The translations under genes and the position numbers were made by a program. Below the pieces are notes generated by a model. That model saw only the letters and a list, made by a program, of their open reading frames with translations. It did no database searches and had not been told where the DNA came from. Positions 26,381 to 39,000 of a stretch of DNA of 64,000 nucleotides are shown here, piece by piece (the first letter of the stretch is position 1; every line of letters starts with the position of its first letter). The stretch is taken from contig VWZP01006006.1 in NCBI GenBank assembly GCA_013396995.1, positions 62,001 to 126,000 of the forward strand, read 5' to 3'. The stretch comes from Dicaeum eximium (taxonomy: Eukaryota > Chordata > Aves > Passeriformes > Dicaeidae).

Positions 26381-29089
26381 AGAGTGCAGCTAAGTCCTTT
26401 TTTACCTGTTCTGACTGTTCTTGAGCGTTAAAAGATTTTTTATTTTTGCTTATTGATTTGTTTTTCCTTGCCTATTGAGTTAATTTCTTTAAAACTATAA
26501 TTGAAAATGCTTTTGAAAGAAACATGAAAAGCTAAGACCTACACATATTTGCAATAAATTTTGGTTAATAAACCACATTTTGCTTTTTTATTATTATTTA
26601 TTATTTGTTGTTTTTTTTTTCTTTTTTGACCAGATGAATCCAGCTATAAATAAAACACAATTCCACTTTTCCCATTTTCTCACAGCTCCCTGACGAGTGT
26701 CAAAACACTTCTGTCCATCATTTCTTGATGACACAAAACAGCAGTTATAAGTTTCAAGTTATAATAATAACATAAAATATGCCAACATAAAGATTGTCAG
26801 AAAAATATCATGCAGCAAGCACTGCAATAACAAGCAAGTTTGTTTTCATAAGCAGGCTTCCCTAACCTCAGAAGAATTAAAATACTGGCATGGATTCATA
26901 AACTAAATGTAGGAAATTGTTTCCAAGGAGGTAGTAGGGAATAAAACTTTTTAAATGCCCAGGTTATTAACAAGTATGCCACCTTCTCCTTATTATCATC
27001 TCTCTGAGACACAATCTTTTCCAGCCTGAGACACACAGTGATAAAAGGCATAGCAGGAAAATAAATCTCTAACTTTCCATTTTGTGTTCTGGTACTTTTT
27101 TCAGTTTTTTTGTTTTTTAAAATCAGGACAGAGGTGTTCAAAAGCTCAAGAACAAATCCTCAGAGTGTGAGATGGGGTCTAGAAAGGTCTGTGAGGAGTC
27201 AGGATGGGTCAGTCATGACAGCAAAGGAAAGACATTGCAAAGGCTCTTAATCTTACTGCATGCTATGTTCCATGAGCAGTTCCAACTGCTGAAGCAATCC
27301 AGAACTAGGGAGGGCAAGGGTGGCTTAACACTCCAGAGTCCCTCATTCCAAAGGGTTGCACTTTGTTCTGTTGATCTGAACTAGAGCAGACTTACTGAAC
27401 CATCCCACTCTGTGTAAATTAAATGTACACTTCTGAGGCAGTGTTCATATCATAATTGCAGAAACTGTAGGAAAAGGCAAGGGGAATAGCAATGTAATTT
27501 TAATAACCATGCATACAGCCCTTGTAGATTGAAGAATAACACTATACTAATAGAAAATATTTCCAAAATAGTGCTATTTATTTGTCTAGAGAAAGTAAAT
27601 TATCAGTGCTTCTTTACTGTTTTACAATGGCTATTTTGTTAAATATTTAAATAAATTTTTATTTTACAAAATAGAGGAAAATTAATTGCTCTATAATTTT
27701 AAAAGTATGTCTCTAGTCGCATTCTGTGCTCCTTCTTTTGAGAAAAAATCTTTAAAGTCCCAAGAAATATCCATTTGTACAACTGCCCTTAATTAAAATA
27801 TAAGAATAACTAAAAATGCTCCATTAACATAAAAACAAGGAAACACTGAATTTCAGACATGAAAAAGCACGGTTGAGGATGAGAAAATATCATATATGCT
27901 TTTAATTTATCCTCAGTAAATCTCATGTGCTTTGTTAAAAAGTGTTGAAATAGATTAGTAGTGCATTCAATTATTATTTGAATATACTCAATAACAAATA
28001 TTCAAAATCTTTCTGCTCCTGTAAAAACAAGCCTTCCAAAAAAGTCACAATACTTGGTGTTTATGATGCCAACAATTATACTAAAAAAAAAAAATCAATA
28101 AAAAAACCCAGAAAGATAATATAGCTTATAAGCTTAAGATAATATTGTGGTTTTTCTATTTAGTCAAAATGTTGTCCTTATGAGGATGCTTATATGAAAA
28201 GGAAAAACATAGAAAATTTTTGTGATAAAGGATTTAATAATGAGAAAATACTCTATGTTTGTGTACATGAACCATCCCTAACAATATGAGATGATTATTT
28301 TTTCTGGCCTTAGCTTGACATCATCTGCTCATTAATTCAGATTAACAAATGGGAGTTCATGGCGTTATGTTTGAGGGTGACATATCTAGGACATATTTGA
28401 AAACCACAGTATTACCAACAATGTAGGCATATGTTAAGTGCTAAGAAGGTTGAACTTCCCCATTTCAGGGTTAGCATAGGTCATATATCCACCTAGACAA
28501 ATACTGAAAAATAAGATGTTTCTCTGGATATATGCACTCATTTCTGTTGTCTTTCTTGCATCAAAAATATGGCAATATGAATGAAAAAATACAAAAGATG
28601 CAACTCTAATTTCATGTAAACTGGTAACAAAACTTTTGATTTTATTTGGGCTGCTTTCTGTGACAAATATAATAAATATAATTTAATGTATAATACATTT
28701 TATCACAAAGATTATACTACAGTTGCATTAAGTAGATTAAAATATAGCCAAAACACACTTCCTGCTTCCTTGTCTTTGCTTAGGTTTTAGATGTATTCTG
28801 AAACCTTAAAATGCAGTTGTAATTCCCTTCACCATAGCAGCAGATGTCTTTTATGTCTTGCAGCCTACCCAATCCATAGTCCCAAGTAAACAGCCTTTGT
28901 TTCTGATGCAATTTCTGGAGAAGATAATTGCCTTGAAACTAAAGAAGAAAAGGCCAGTCTCTTTACTCAAAGAGTAATCTGCCATGGACAAATATTTGTA
29001 AACAGAAGTAAACCCTAAATAAAGTTAAAAACCAAGGTAGCTCAGGTTATCAAGTTTGCTTAGGTTATACCTAAGTAAACCTGACTCTG
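26381..29089. other. Intergenic, no gene seen
   Basis: AT-rich DNA with T-rich tracts around 26585-26625. No supportable feature. Confidence 0.72.
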
Positions 29090-29470
29090 TATGTCCATGG
29101 GCCTGGCAGGATGCTCCCACAAAGGATGAGAGAGCTAACTGATGTAATTTCACTTTCAATGGCTTGTAATGGTCACTTTCAATAGGATTTGAATGATCCT
29201 AGTGAATGGAAGAGGTTCCTAATAAATCAAGGCTAAAGGATATTAATTTGAGTTTTGAGATATCTTAAAAATGCCCCATGAAATTGGATCATCCAGTGTG
29301 CTTAATTTATACACTCAGTAACACGTGAGAACTTGTTTATGTTCTTAATATCAATGTTACTTTTATAGTTTATATAGGCCAGAATGGGATATTTAATTTT
29401 AACTTGTTGCTGAAGATCATCATATCCAGAAAGGTCAGTGTGGATTTCATAAAGCATGCAAATTTATACC
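29090..29470 (+). mobile_element. CR1 LINE fragment, very diverged (RT region)
   Basis: CCATGGGCCTGGCAGGATGCTCCCAC then GATGAGAGAGCTAACTGATGTAATT resembles the CR1 segment encoding the PDGIHP-V-REL motif. About 300 bp further on, GGTCAGTGTGGATTTCATAAAGCATGC resembles the QHGFTKGKSC motif. The part between is eroded and may include non-CR1 sequence. Both matches fall in the right order and strand, which supports a single ancient copy. Confidence 0.58.
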
Positions 29471-32400
29471 AACTAAGACAATAGCCCATTGGCACTAAAA
29501 CCCCTGCTTTCCTTGTGTTTCCATATCCTGCTGAGTGAAGAAGGTTAACTTGTCATTGCCTGGATCATTAACTTTTTGGAGAGAGGTTTTTGAATGCTCT
29601 TATACATAAATTTACATGGCAAGATGAACTTCTCAACTCCATAAAGTAGACATTTCAGTATCTCCCATGGATAGCATTTGGAAATCAGCATTTTGATAAG
29701 CAGGTGAGGTTTTTTTCAGAGTGTAATATTGAGATGGCACTGAAATACTATTACTGAGGTGTAGGGATGATGTATGCATGAGGTAAACAGAGAAGAAAAA
29801 GTTCTCTTTGTTTGCTTCATGAAAAGGATCACATTCCCCAATGACAAATTTGTTTAACATATGTGGAGGGACAAACATGCTACACATAGTTGCTACTTTT
29901 TTTTTAAAGTCTGTTTTGAAAGAAAAGTGTAATGGAAGGAATGAAGTCCTACCATGCCTATTTTGTTTGTATTCAAATAATGTAATAGAAACTCAATGCA
30001 ACTGTATACTGTCATAATTTTCCCACATTTCACCTATTCTATCCCACTGTTATCTGCTATCCTGTAAACTTCAACAGCACTATGCATCTGCAGCTACATG
30101 CACCAGCTTTTTGACAGCAATTAAAATTGGCATGTAGAGGCATTCTGAGATGAAATCTTATAATTGACAGGCTGAGACACTAGCCAAAGGGGTATTCATT
30201 TGGGTAATCCCTGGGCTGAAACACTGCTGGTTTGCTGGCCTCTGAAATTATTGGCAATCTCATAGGCTGTATCTAGCAGCTGAGAGGAAGCTGTGCCAAC
30301 TGGTGGCAGGCTTCAATAGGTTTAGAAACACCATCAGTGTAATTGTCATCTTTAACACTGAAAAGTGCTTATCTGCCATTGTGATAAGTGTGATAGAAGC
30401 TGTGTAAATAGAAAAGAGCCAGCAGAGTCTGGGAAAAGGCATTCTGCATTTACTATCCCCCACTGCTTTGAGCTGCCTGCAAACAGAAACTTTAAAACAA
30501 CTGACAAATATCACATCCCATCAAGTACAAAGCATTATGAGAATGACCTCGGTGAATTTCTCTGATGCATTGTGCCACAAGGCAACAGGGGGACGAGGGC
30601 AAGAGCTGGCAGTTCTCTGGATCAGACAGCTGCAGGATGGGACTGTGTTTCTGTTCCTGAGAGAGCCAAAAAGCGTAAAGGGTGGATAAACACCGGAGTG
30701 TTTTGAGCTATTGGTAGTTTCCTTTATTCAGGGGAGAAGAAAACCCCCACCAAATTCTCAAAGCTTTAAGTAGTTCAATACAAGAGCCTTCAAATTAGCG
30801 CAGAAATATTAAAGCTATTTAAGTCATGCTGCATAGTGTGAAGCTGATAAAATTTTAGGTGTGTTTTGCTGGTTTTAACAACCAACCAGTCACCTCTTTC
30901 ATTTTACAGGATGGTTGTCTGTTGATGAATGAAAAACAATTGCTTAACCGTCACCTAAAACCCTGTAAGTGCTAAGATATGATATTAGAAAAATTATGGA
31001 TAATTATGAACTAGTTTAATTTTTAAGTGCCATAGCACTAACAAAAATAAAGACAAGAGAGAAACAGGTGAAAGTTTTTCTAAAGCAAACAGTCTAGAAG
31101 AAGTTGTCCTTGTGTGTTAACTATTTTTTTTAAAAAACAGCCAAATTGAAACAGAGAAAATAAGACTAATTCTGACTTGTTGAAAAAGTAATTGCTTTCC
31201 TGCTTTTTCTGAATGATGTAACATATGCACATACTTGTACACACATAGAGGAACTCTAATATCTGTCAAACATAATTATGTATAATACTTGTCAGCTTCT
31301 CTTGCACCAGTGGTTTACCTGTTGAGAGACCAACTCAGCTGGGTTGTATGAAATGTCCTTTTAGGGAAAATACTTTTACTTTTTGCTTGATTTCTAGTGT
31401 GGGGACTTTTTCAAGCTAAAAGAGAAAATTTCATTTGTTTTGTAAAACATATTGGTCAGCACAAATACGCTAAGTACAATCAAATTAAGATTTTTTTCTT
31501 TTTTTTTTAATGATAAAAATAAAATTTATGTGAAATTTTAAAAGCATTCTCCTTAGTGGAATCCATCACCAAGGATTATGGGCCCATTAGGCACCCACTG
31601 TGTCGCTGTTGGCATGTTTGTACACAGTCCCCATTCAAGCGTTGCATGTCTGTCACAGACCTAATTTTGAAAAGCATTTGACTCTTCTGCATGGCATTTC
31701 CTGAGGTGCCTGTGTCTCTGCTTCCAGGCAAGCTTGAATTTTTTATCTCAGGCTCAAGAAAGGGTTTGTTTTTTCAACTGGGTCTGCTCACGCCTGCTGA
31801 GTCTGGCTCTATCCAAATTGCAGCAGGAGCTAATGCTTCCTTTCACAGAGAGCTGTTCAAAGAGCCATGGATTAATGGAGGAGGCCTTCAGCCCAGCTGG
31901 AGAGAGAGCTATGCTGAATTTGTTACTCTGGCACCTCAAATAGCCTCCAGAAAAGTGTGATAAAAATCAAGGCAAAAGGACCCAACCAGGTAGAAAAAGA
32001 GTCCTCAGACTGAAATTAGGTAATTCCATTAAGTGATGCTAGAGATTCCTTGCAATTAGAATGAGGCAAGGGTGATGCTGCAACTTGGAGAGGAGGCTCC
32101 TCTACCTGAGGAGCTGCAGGGCTGTGTTTGTGTGGTTCTGCTCTTCAAGACAGCGTGGTTCAGTGGCTGGCACAGCTTGACAATCTGGCTATGAGACTGG
32201 GCTGGCAAACACCATCTTCGCATTAAGTCAGGAAAATCCAACCAGTATTTGCATCTAGAGGAGGATCCCCCACATGTTAAACCTGCACACAGTCTTCAAA
32301 CCTCCATGTCTTTAAGGAGTTGAATATGCTGAAAACCTCCCCAGATCCAAAGGTGGGAGCTCCTTTCCTGATGTGCAAAATAAGAGGGTAAACTGGGACA

Positions 32401-33897
32401 GTGTGTGTATTATTATTTAAGAAAAATAAGAAAGAAAAGCACATTTTCTTATTCACTTCTTGTATAAGAGAATGTCTTTACAAAAATACCTAATAAATTA
32501 CTTATAAATCTACGTTGTTAAAACAAAACACATTTTTTAGCAAGCATTTCTTTCCAGAGTCTTTTCTGCACTTCTAAGAGGAGGAAGAATAATGAGCATT
32601 TGAAGCACAAGCATGATGACTTCAGCACAGGGCATGCACTGAGCTGTTAGTAAGATTGCAGATAGCAGCAGAGTCTTTTTAGATCTCTTTAATTAGTAAA
32701 GTGAAGCTTTTCCTTTGTACACATAATGTTCCACCATGTATTTACACAATAAATGGAGATGAATCAACATCTTATCTCTAATGGAGATTAAAACATCTCA
32801 TTCATAAAATAACAACTCAGAAGCATCTGCTCACACATCCTTATTTTGACAATATGATGCAGTTTGGTTGCTTGTGGAAATACAGCACATGCAAAATAGC
32901 ACCAGTGACATTCCCATATTATACAGACTTACATAAATGTATAATGTGTTACTGCACAACACTGAAATTATTCTAATGCAACTGCAAGTAAATATGGTTT
33001 TTTCAGTGTTTCTCTAAGATTATAGTTTTTTAACACTTCATGCAAATAAGGATAATGAGGTTCACTAGTTTAGTAACATCTTTTTCTAATTTCAGAAATA
33101 ATTGCCATCAGCCACTTAGTGTAGATTGGTTATTTGGTGAATATGCAAATAGTGCTTTTCACTTGTATTCACTTTCAGGAACGACCAGAAATATTTAGGT
33201 TTTATTTGTAGTGAACAGATAAAATAACTGGAGTTTCAATTTTCCACGGGAAAAGGCTTTTATAAAATAAATCCACAAATTGCATTGCACTATTATTGGC
33301 CAATCTTGGATGCTTTTGCTTTACTAGTATTGGCCACATTAAACACCACTTTTTTGCCATGAAATATATTCAGTGGAAAGCCAGAAAGCAAGTGTAACAT
33401 TTGAATTTTTTATTTAATGCTAACAGTAGCAGCACAATCACCTTTAGGCTGAGAGGAAGGCTGTGCTGGAGGTAGTCTAACCTGCACACAGAAAGCCTGA
33501 ATGTTTTTCTGGCAAGTAAAGATTAATTAACAAAAAATATACATGCTCTACTCATTTAGAGATATTCTGACCTCACTATCCTGCTTTTTTTTTCCTTCAA
33601 AAGCAGTTGTTCTTAACTTAGATATTTCTCAGCAGTGCAGACAAGCTCTGATTTTCTAGTGAAAATTCTGTAGAATTATTTGGACAATATTTTCTTCTAA
33701 TGATCTGAACAGCCCAAAAAGTGCCATAGAAAGAATATAATTTTTGAGTGCATTTTATTGTATTGTCTACCACGTTTTCCACTCTTTATTAAATTTTAAT
33801 AGACTTTTTGTTAATCCCTAGTAGGATTCACTTAAGAAAAAAATATCATTTATTTAGTACAATGAAGCATGTGTCCTTGTGTGTTCTGAATAGGGAA
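29471..33897. other. Intergenic, no gene seen
   Basis: Mostly AT-rich DNA. Somewhat more GC-rich patches at about 30540-30690 and 31690-32380 carry overlapping short frames on both strands, without a recognisable protein or repeat family. Confidence 0.65.
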
Positions 33898-36028
33898 ATC
33901 ATAGAACCGTAATAGAATGGTTTGGGTTGGAAGGGATCTCAAAGATTATTTAATTCCAACCAGCCAGCCATGGCCAGAGACGTTCCACTAGACCAGGTGG
34001 CATGGAGTCTTGCCTAACCAGGCCTTGAACATTTCTAAGGATGGGGCATCCACAATTCCCCTGGGAATTCCTCTTCCTGTGTCTCATCACCCTCACAGTA
34101 GAGAATTTCTTTCTAATAGCTGATCTAAACCAACCCTCTTTCAGTTTGAATCTATTACCTCTTGTCTTATCCCTGCTGCCCTTGTAAAACGTGCCTTTCC
34201 ATCACCCTTTTAGGCCCATTTAGGTACTGGGAGGCTGCTATAAAGTCCCTCCAGAGCTTTTTCTTCTCCAGGCTGAACAACCCCAACTCTCTCAAGCCTG
34301 TATTCACAGGAAAAGTACTCCAGCCCTCTGATCATCTTCATGGCTCTTCTCTGGACCCACTCCAAGAGGTGGAGTTCCACATCATTCTTATGTTGCAGGT
34401 CTCAGAGCTGGATGCAGTTGTCCAGGTGAGGTTTCACCAGAGCAGAGTAGAGGGATTGAATCACCTCCCTCCTCCTGCTGCCCACACTGCTTTTGATGTA
34501 GCCAGGTTGCTGTTACAGCTCTCTGTATGCAAGCATTGCTCTCTGTATGCAAGCACGTTGTTGGCTGGTGTTGGGCTTCTTGTCAACCAAGACAAATTCT
34601 TCTCCTCAGAGCCCTTCTTGATCCATGCTTTCTACAGCCTGTATTTATTCTTAGGAGTGCTTCAAACCAGGTGCAGGACCTTAAACTTGATTTTGCTGAG
34701 CCTCATGAGGTTTGCACATGCCCATATCTCAGGATTGTCAGGGTCCTTCCTTTGCATGGCATCCTTTCCCTCACAGCTCAGTGCTGTCAGCAAGGTACTG
34801 AGGGTGCACTCCATTGCACTGTCCATGTCACTGACAAAGCTTAAACAGCACCAATACCAATACTGACCCCTGGTGAATCATTCACCACTGGTCCCCACTT
34901 GGACATCGAGCTGTTTACTGCAAATACTGAGTGCGACCATGTAGCCAATTCCTTATCCACTTATAGAGTAGCTCATCCATCAAAACTCTGTCTGTCCAGT
35001 TTAGAAACAAAGATGATGTGCAGAATAGTGTCAAATTCTCTGCACAATTCCAGGGAGATGACATTGGTCTCTCCTTCCTCATCCACCAATACCATAACCC
35101 CATTGCAGAAGACATCCAAAATGGACAGGCATGATTTTGCCTTGGTGCAGCCATGTTGGCTGTCATCAACCACACTCTCATTTTTCATAGTTTCCAGGAT
35201 GATCTGCCCCATGATCCTGCCAGGCAGCAACGGGAGACTAACCAGTATGTGGTTTCCCAAGTCCTCCTTATTTGCCTTTTTGAAGATGAGGGTTATGCTT
35301 CTCCTTTTCCTGTCAGTGGGAACTTCACTGTATGGTCATGACTTCTCAAATATAATGGATAGTTACCACAGCCACTTCATTCACCAGTGCCTTCTGGATA
35401 CATGGAGGCATTTCATCAGGTACCATGGGTACATCCCATCAACTCCCAAAGACCTGTATACCTTCAAGTTTTTTAAGATGATCTCAGTTTTTAAAATTAT
35501 CTCTGGTCTTCATCTGCAGTGGCCAGTGGTTATTCATTTTCCTAGTCCCTGCCTCACCTTCTGTAACTTGGGCAGTGTGGCTGGAGCAATTGCTGATGCA
35601 GACTGAAGCAAATAAGTCATTGACTACCTCAGCCTTCATCACACACCAGTAGTCAGACCTCCCATTTCCTTTCAGAGACAGTCCACATTATCCCTAGTCT
35701 TTCTTTCATTACCAATATTCCTACAGAAGATTTTCTTCTTGTCCATGATATCCCTGTCCAAATTTTATTTTGTCAAGGCTTTAATTTTCCTAATCTGATG
35801 CATGGCTGTTCAGACAATTTCCCTGTATTCCTCCCAGGTTACCTGTCCTTGCTTACACTCTCTGTAGGCTTCCTTTTTGTGTGCTTGAATTTGTCTAAGA
35901 GCTCTTTGTTTATCCATGCTGGTCTACCAGCCTTTTTTTGCATGGCTTCCTCTTTTTTGGGATGCATCACTCTTGAGCTTGGAAAAACTTGAATATTAAG
36001 TGGCTTTCTGGGGCCTTTCTTCCCTTAG
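33898..36028 (-). mobile_element. CR1 LINE, 5'-truncated and decayed, with reverse transcriptase remnant
   Basis: This is the longest repeat in the window. On the minus strand the element ends at about 33898 with the CR1 3' tail: imperfect ATTCTATG-type octamers and the CCAACCCAAACCATTCTAT block. Upstream in the element (34973-35260) is a stretch homologous to the CR1 reverse transcriptase, with ILETMKN, DDSQHGCTKAKSCL and a degenerate REFDT in place of the usual KAFDT. Further upstream (about 35860-35940) is the AWINKELL-type region preceding the RT domain. Frameshifts and stops break the frame, so it is a dead copy. The high-coordinate end, near TTGAGCTTGG, is approximate. A 20-bp tandem duplication (GCTCTCTGTATGCAAGCA unit) sits at 34518-34555. 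Confidence 0.9.
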
Positions 36029-39000
36029 TAAACTTACTTTCTTCACAAACAAATGAAAGATATATCATAAATAGATGAAATACCCTAGATTACAAGGGTC
36101 AGTCATCTCCTCTGAATTCCTAATACCCAAAACCTGTTTGCTATCCACTTTCTTATATGCTGCAGCACAGGTAGTGTAAAGACAGTCTTTAAAAAGTATA
36201 TAAAACTGTGTCCAAGGAAGGTAGACGAGGACTGTTCAGCTGGTTTTGTAAATTTTTTTTTCATTATATGCTTTTCAGCAGACTATTAAGGATTTATCTT
36301 TGTAAGATTACGCTTTTAGAGAAGTAAATGGCTGGATTAAATGTGCATTGAAGACCCAGACATTTCTCAGGCATAGTGTCAGAGTGATCATAATTAATTT
36401 TTCCCCTTGCAAACCAAAAGAAAATCCTAACAAAGGAAATTCAATAATAATTTACTTTGCAAACCCTGCTGTGTTTCATCCTGGGTAGAATGAGATGGGT
36501 AAAATAACCTCAAAGAATCAGATGTCTCAACATGGCTTAGTATTTATTGGGAAAAAATAAAAAAAAAGAAAAGGAAATTAGAAGATCAGTTTTATGTGAG
36601 CAATAAACAGCAATTTTTTTTGAAATGTCAACTCAGAAAAGAAAGAATAATAAATAATACGAGCATCTACTTTAATAAGAATAGTGATAAGCTAAGATGA
36701 TTATAGCATTTTGCAGATTGTTTTGTGGCACTTTCTTCCCTTTATATGTTAGAATAAAAACCTATAATCTTTTGCCAGCAGATGAGAAAACAACAATTTT
36801 AAGCTATTTGACATGAAACTGGTTGATATAAAAACCAAAACTGCTGCGAATGAGGATGAGAAGTTGCGTGACTGCATTTTATAATGTTGAGGTCATTCAG
36901 TAAACACATGTATGTAGCATTTACAATTAGGTGAAAAAAAAAATTCAGTGCAGGCACAAAATATGATCAAAATCTTCTCATTATTACTGTTAATATTTTC
37001 CAAATTCTTTTTTTGCATAAAATTTTCTGTTGATCTATGCTGGATCTGATTGGGTTTTTAACTTTTTTTCCGAGACATTCCTAATACCAACTTGTTAATG
37101 AGTATCTTTTTTCTGAACTTTGTCGTAATCAGGGGCTATGGCAGTCATTTCAGAAAAAACTAGAAACACAAGTAATTGACTTTGTTAAAATGGAATCTCA
37201 GGATGAAATATAGTAAATGAATATGAATTTTGTTGAATAATAAGAGGTTGCTGAATCTCTTGTGCTAGGCTTCATCTGCAATGTAAAGTTTTGAAGTTAT
37301 TAAATCAGATTTCATCCATATCTCATCCCTATCAGCTGAGGGGATGATTGTCTAGCATGCCTACATTTCTTTGCTGTTAATTCCATTCTCACACAAATAA
37401 AACATAGTTTGGACGACTTCTTTGATATCTGGTGTTTCAGAAAAACAATATTGTGAGCTATAATTCATCTTGCAATTTTCTTATATTCTTATTGCCTCTA
37501 TTCATGTTACTTTGCTGTGTGTGCTTGTTTTGTTTTCCTGGGACCCTTACATATTGCCTATCTTAATCACATAGGTTAGAGTATGTCTTTCTTAAAATCA
37601 GTTGTCCCAGATTTCATAGTGGTGAAGCTAAAAGTGAATTGCTGAGTTGAATAAATACATTGTCTTGTATTTCAATCATTTAGAATAAATAGACCTCTAT
37701 AAAAAAGTTAGAATATAGACCAGTTTAATTCCTAGAGTACTTTTAAAAAACCCAAAAAAACCAAGTCAAAATACTTAATCTAGAGCTTTTCTGATTTTGG
37801 AAGTGTTCCATTTGGCAGAAAAAAAATTATTTCTTTATTGATTGACATACTTATGATGAACACCACTGGTCTGTGAAATTCACTGAGAATTTTTTTAGAC
37901 TTTGCTAACAACACTGGTTTTGGGAAGGCTGGTGGAGAAGGCAGGGGAGAGGGGCAAAGTACTGAGGTGGCTCCTACATTTCACGTATATGGTCCCAGCA
38001 TCTCAGATGTCTGCTGGAGAGTTCAGGGGGTTCTCAAGCACCTTGTACCATGGGAGAAAGATACCTGCAGCTACTGTATACAAAGACATTTTATAACTTT
38101 AGAGATAGTCTGGTTAATTCATAAATTTTCTTAGGATGGATACTTAATTACAGCTACAAGAAATTGCCTTAGAACTGAATGGAAGATATGCAGTCAAGAG
38201 CCTTTGATTCATTAAAAACTTACGTTATTGTCTCAAAATTTTGCTCTCTCAATGTAAACTTTAATCAAGGTGTGCAAGGCACCTAAGAGCTTACTTTGCA
38301 TATCTCAGTATAGCATAAAACTGCAGGACCTTCAGCACAAGCACTTTAAATAATTTCTGAAAGTTCACCTCACAAACCAGGAAGATCCAGAATCAAAACC
38401 CAAATCTGCTTACAAACCCCTTTCCTTTTGTAAGGGAAAAGATTTTTCTTCCAATGTTCTTTCTCAGTAAAGTAATATACTCCTCATTAATTTTAAATAA
38501 AAGATAAAATCTTTATGCCTCTCATACTGTGGTACAAAAGAAAACATTAATAAATTACAGCCTAGAGGGGAAAACATAACATTAGAAGCAATACTTCAGC
38601 TACAGAGACTTCCTTAAGCTTTAACCAAATATTGAACAACATTAATTTATTTTCTTTCTAATCTTTTACTTCCTATCCCCCCCCTCCCACCCCCCTCCCC
38701 AATATTTAAAATTCCAAGAGTCTGGGGATTTGGTCTCTTCAGTTGAAGAGTTACAATGCCATTAATAATACTAAACTAGCCTTCTACTCAAAGCCTTCTG
38801 CTCAAAAACAATTTTATTTTAGATTTAAGTGCTCCTACCAATAAGAAAACATTCTTTCCCTAGAAAAAGAATATAAGTATATGCTGAAATTTGAAATAAA
38901 TTCAGCATTTACTTGCTTGTTTGTTTGGTTTCTGAGTCCTTGTTTGCTTGCTTTTTTTTCCAGTGGATCTGGGTGCTTTTTTGGAATACAATCATAGTTG

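Noticed and set aside
34162..35606. Two plus-strand frames of over 230 codons as host genes
   Set aside because: They lie entirely antisense to a recognisable, broken CR1 element, and their peptide content resembles no host protein family that I know.
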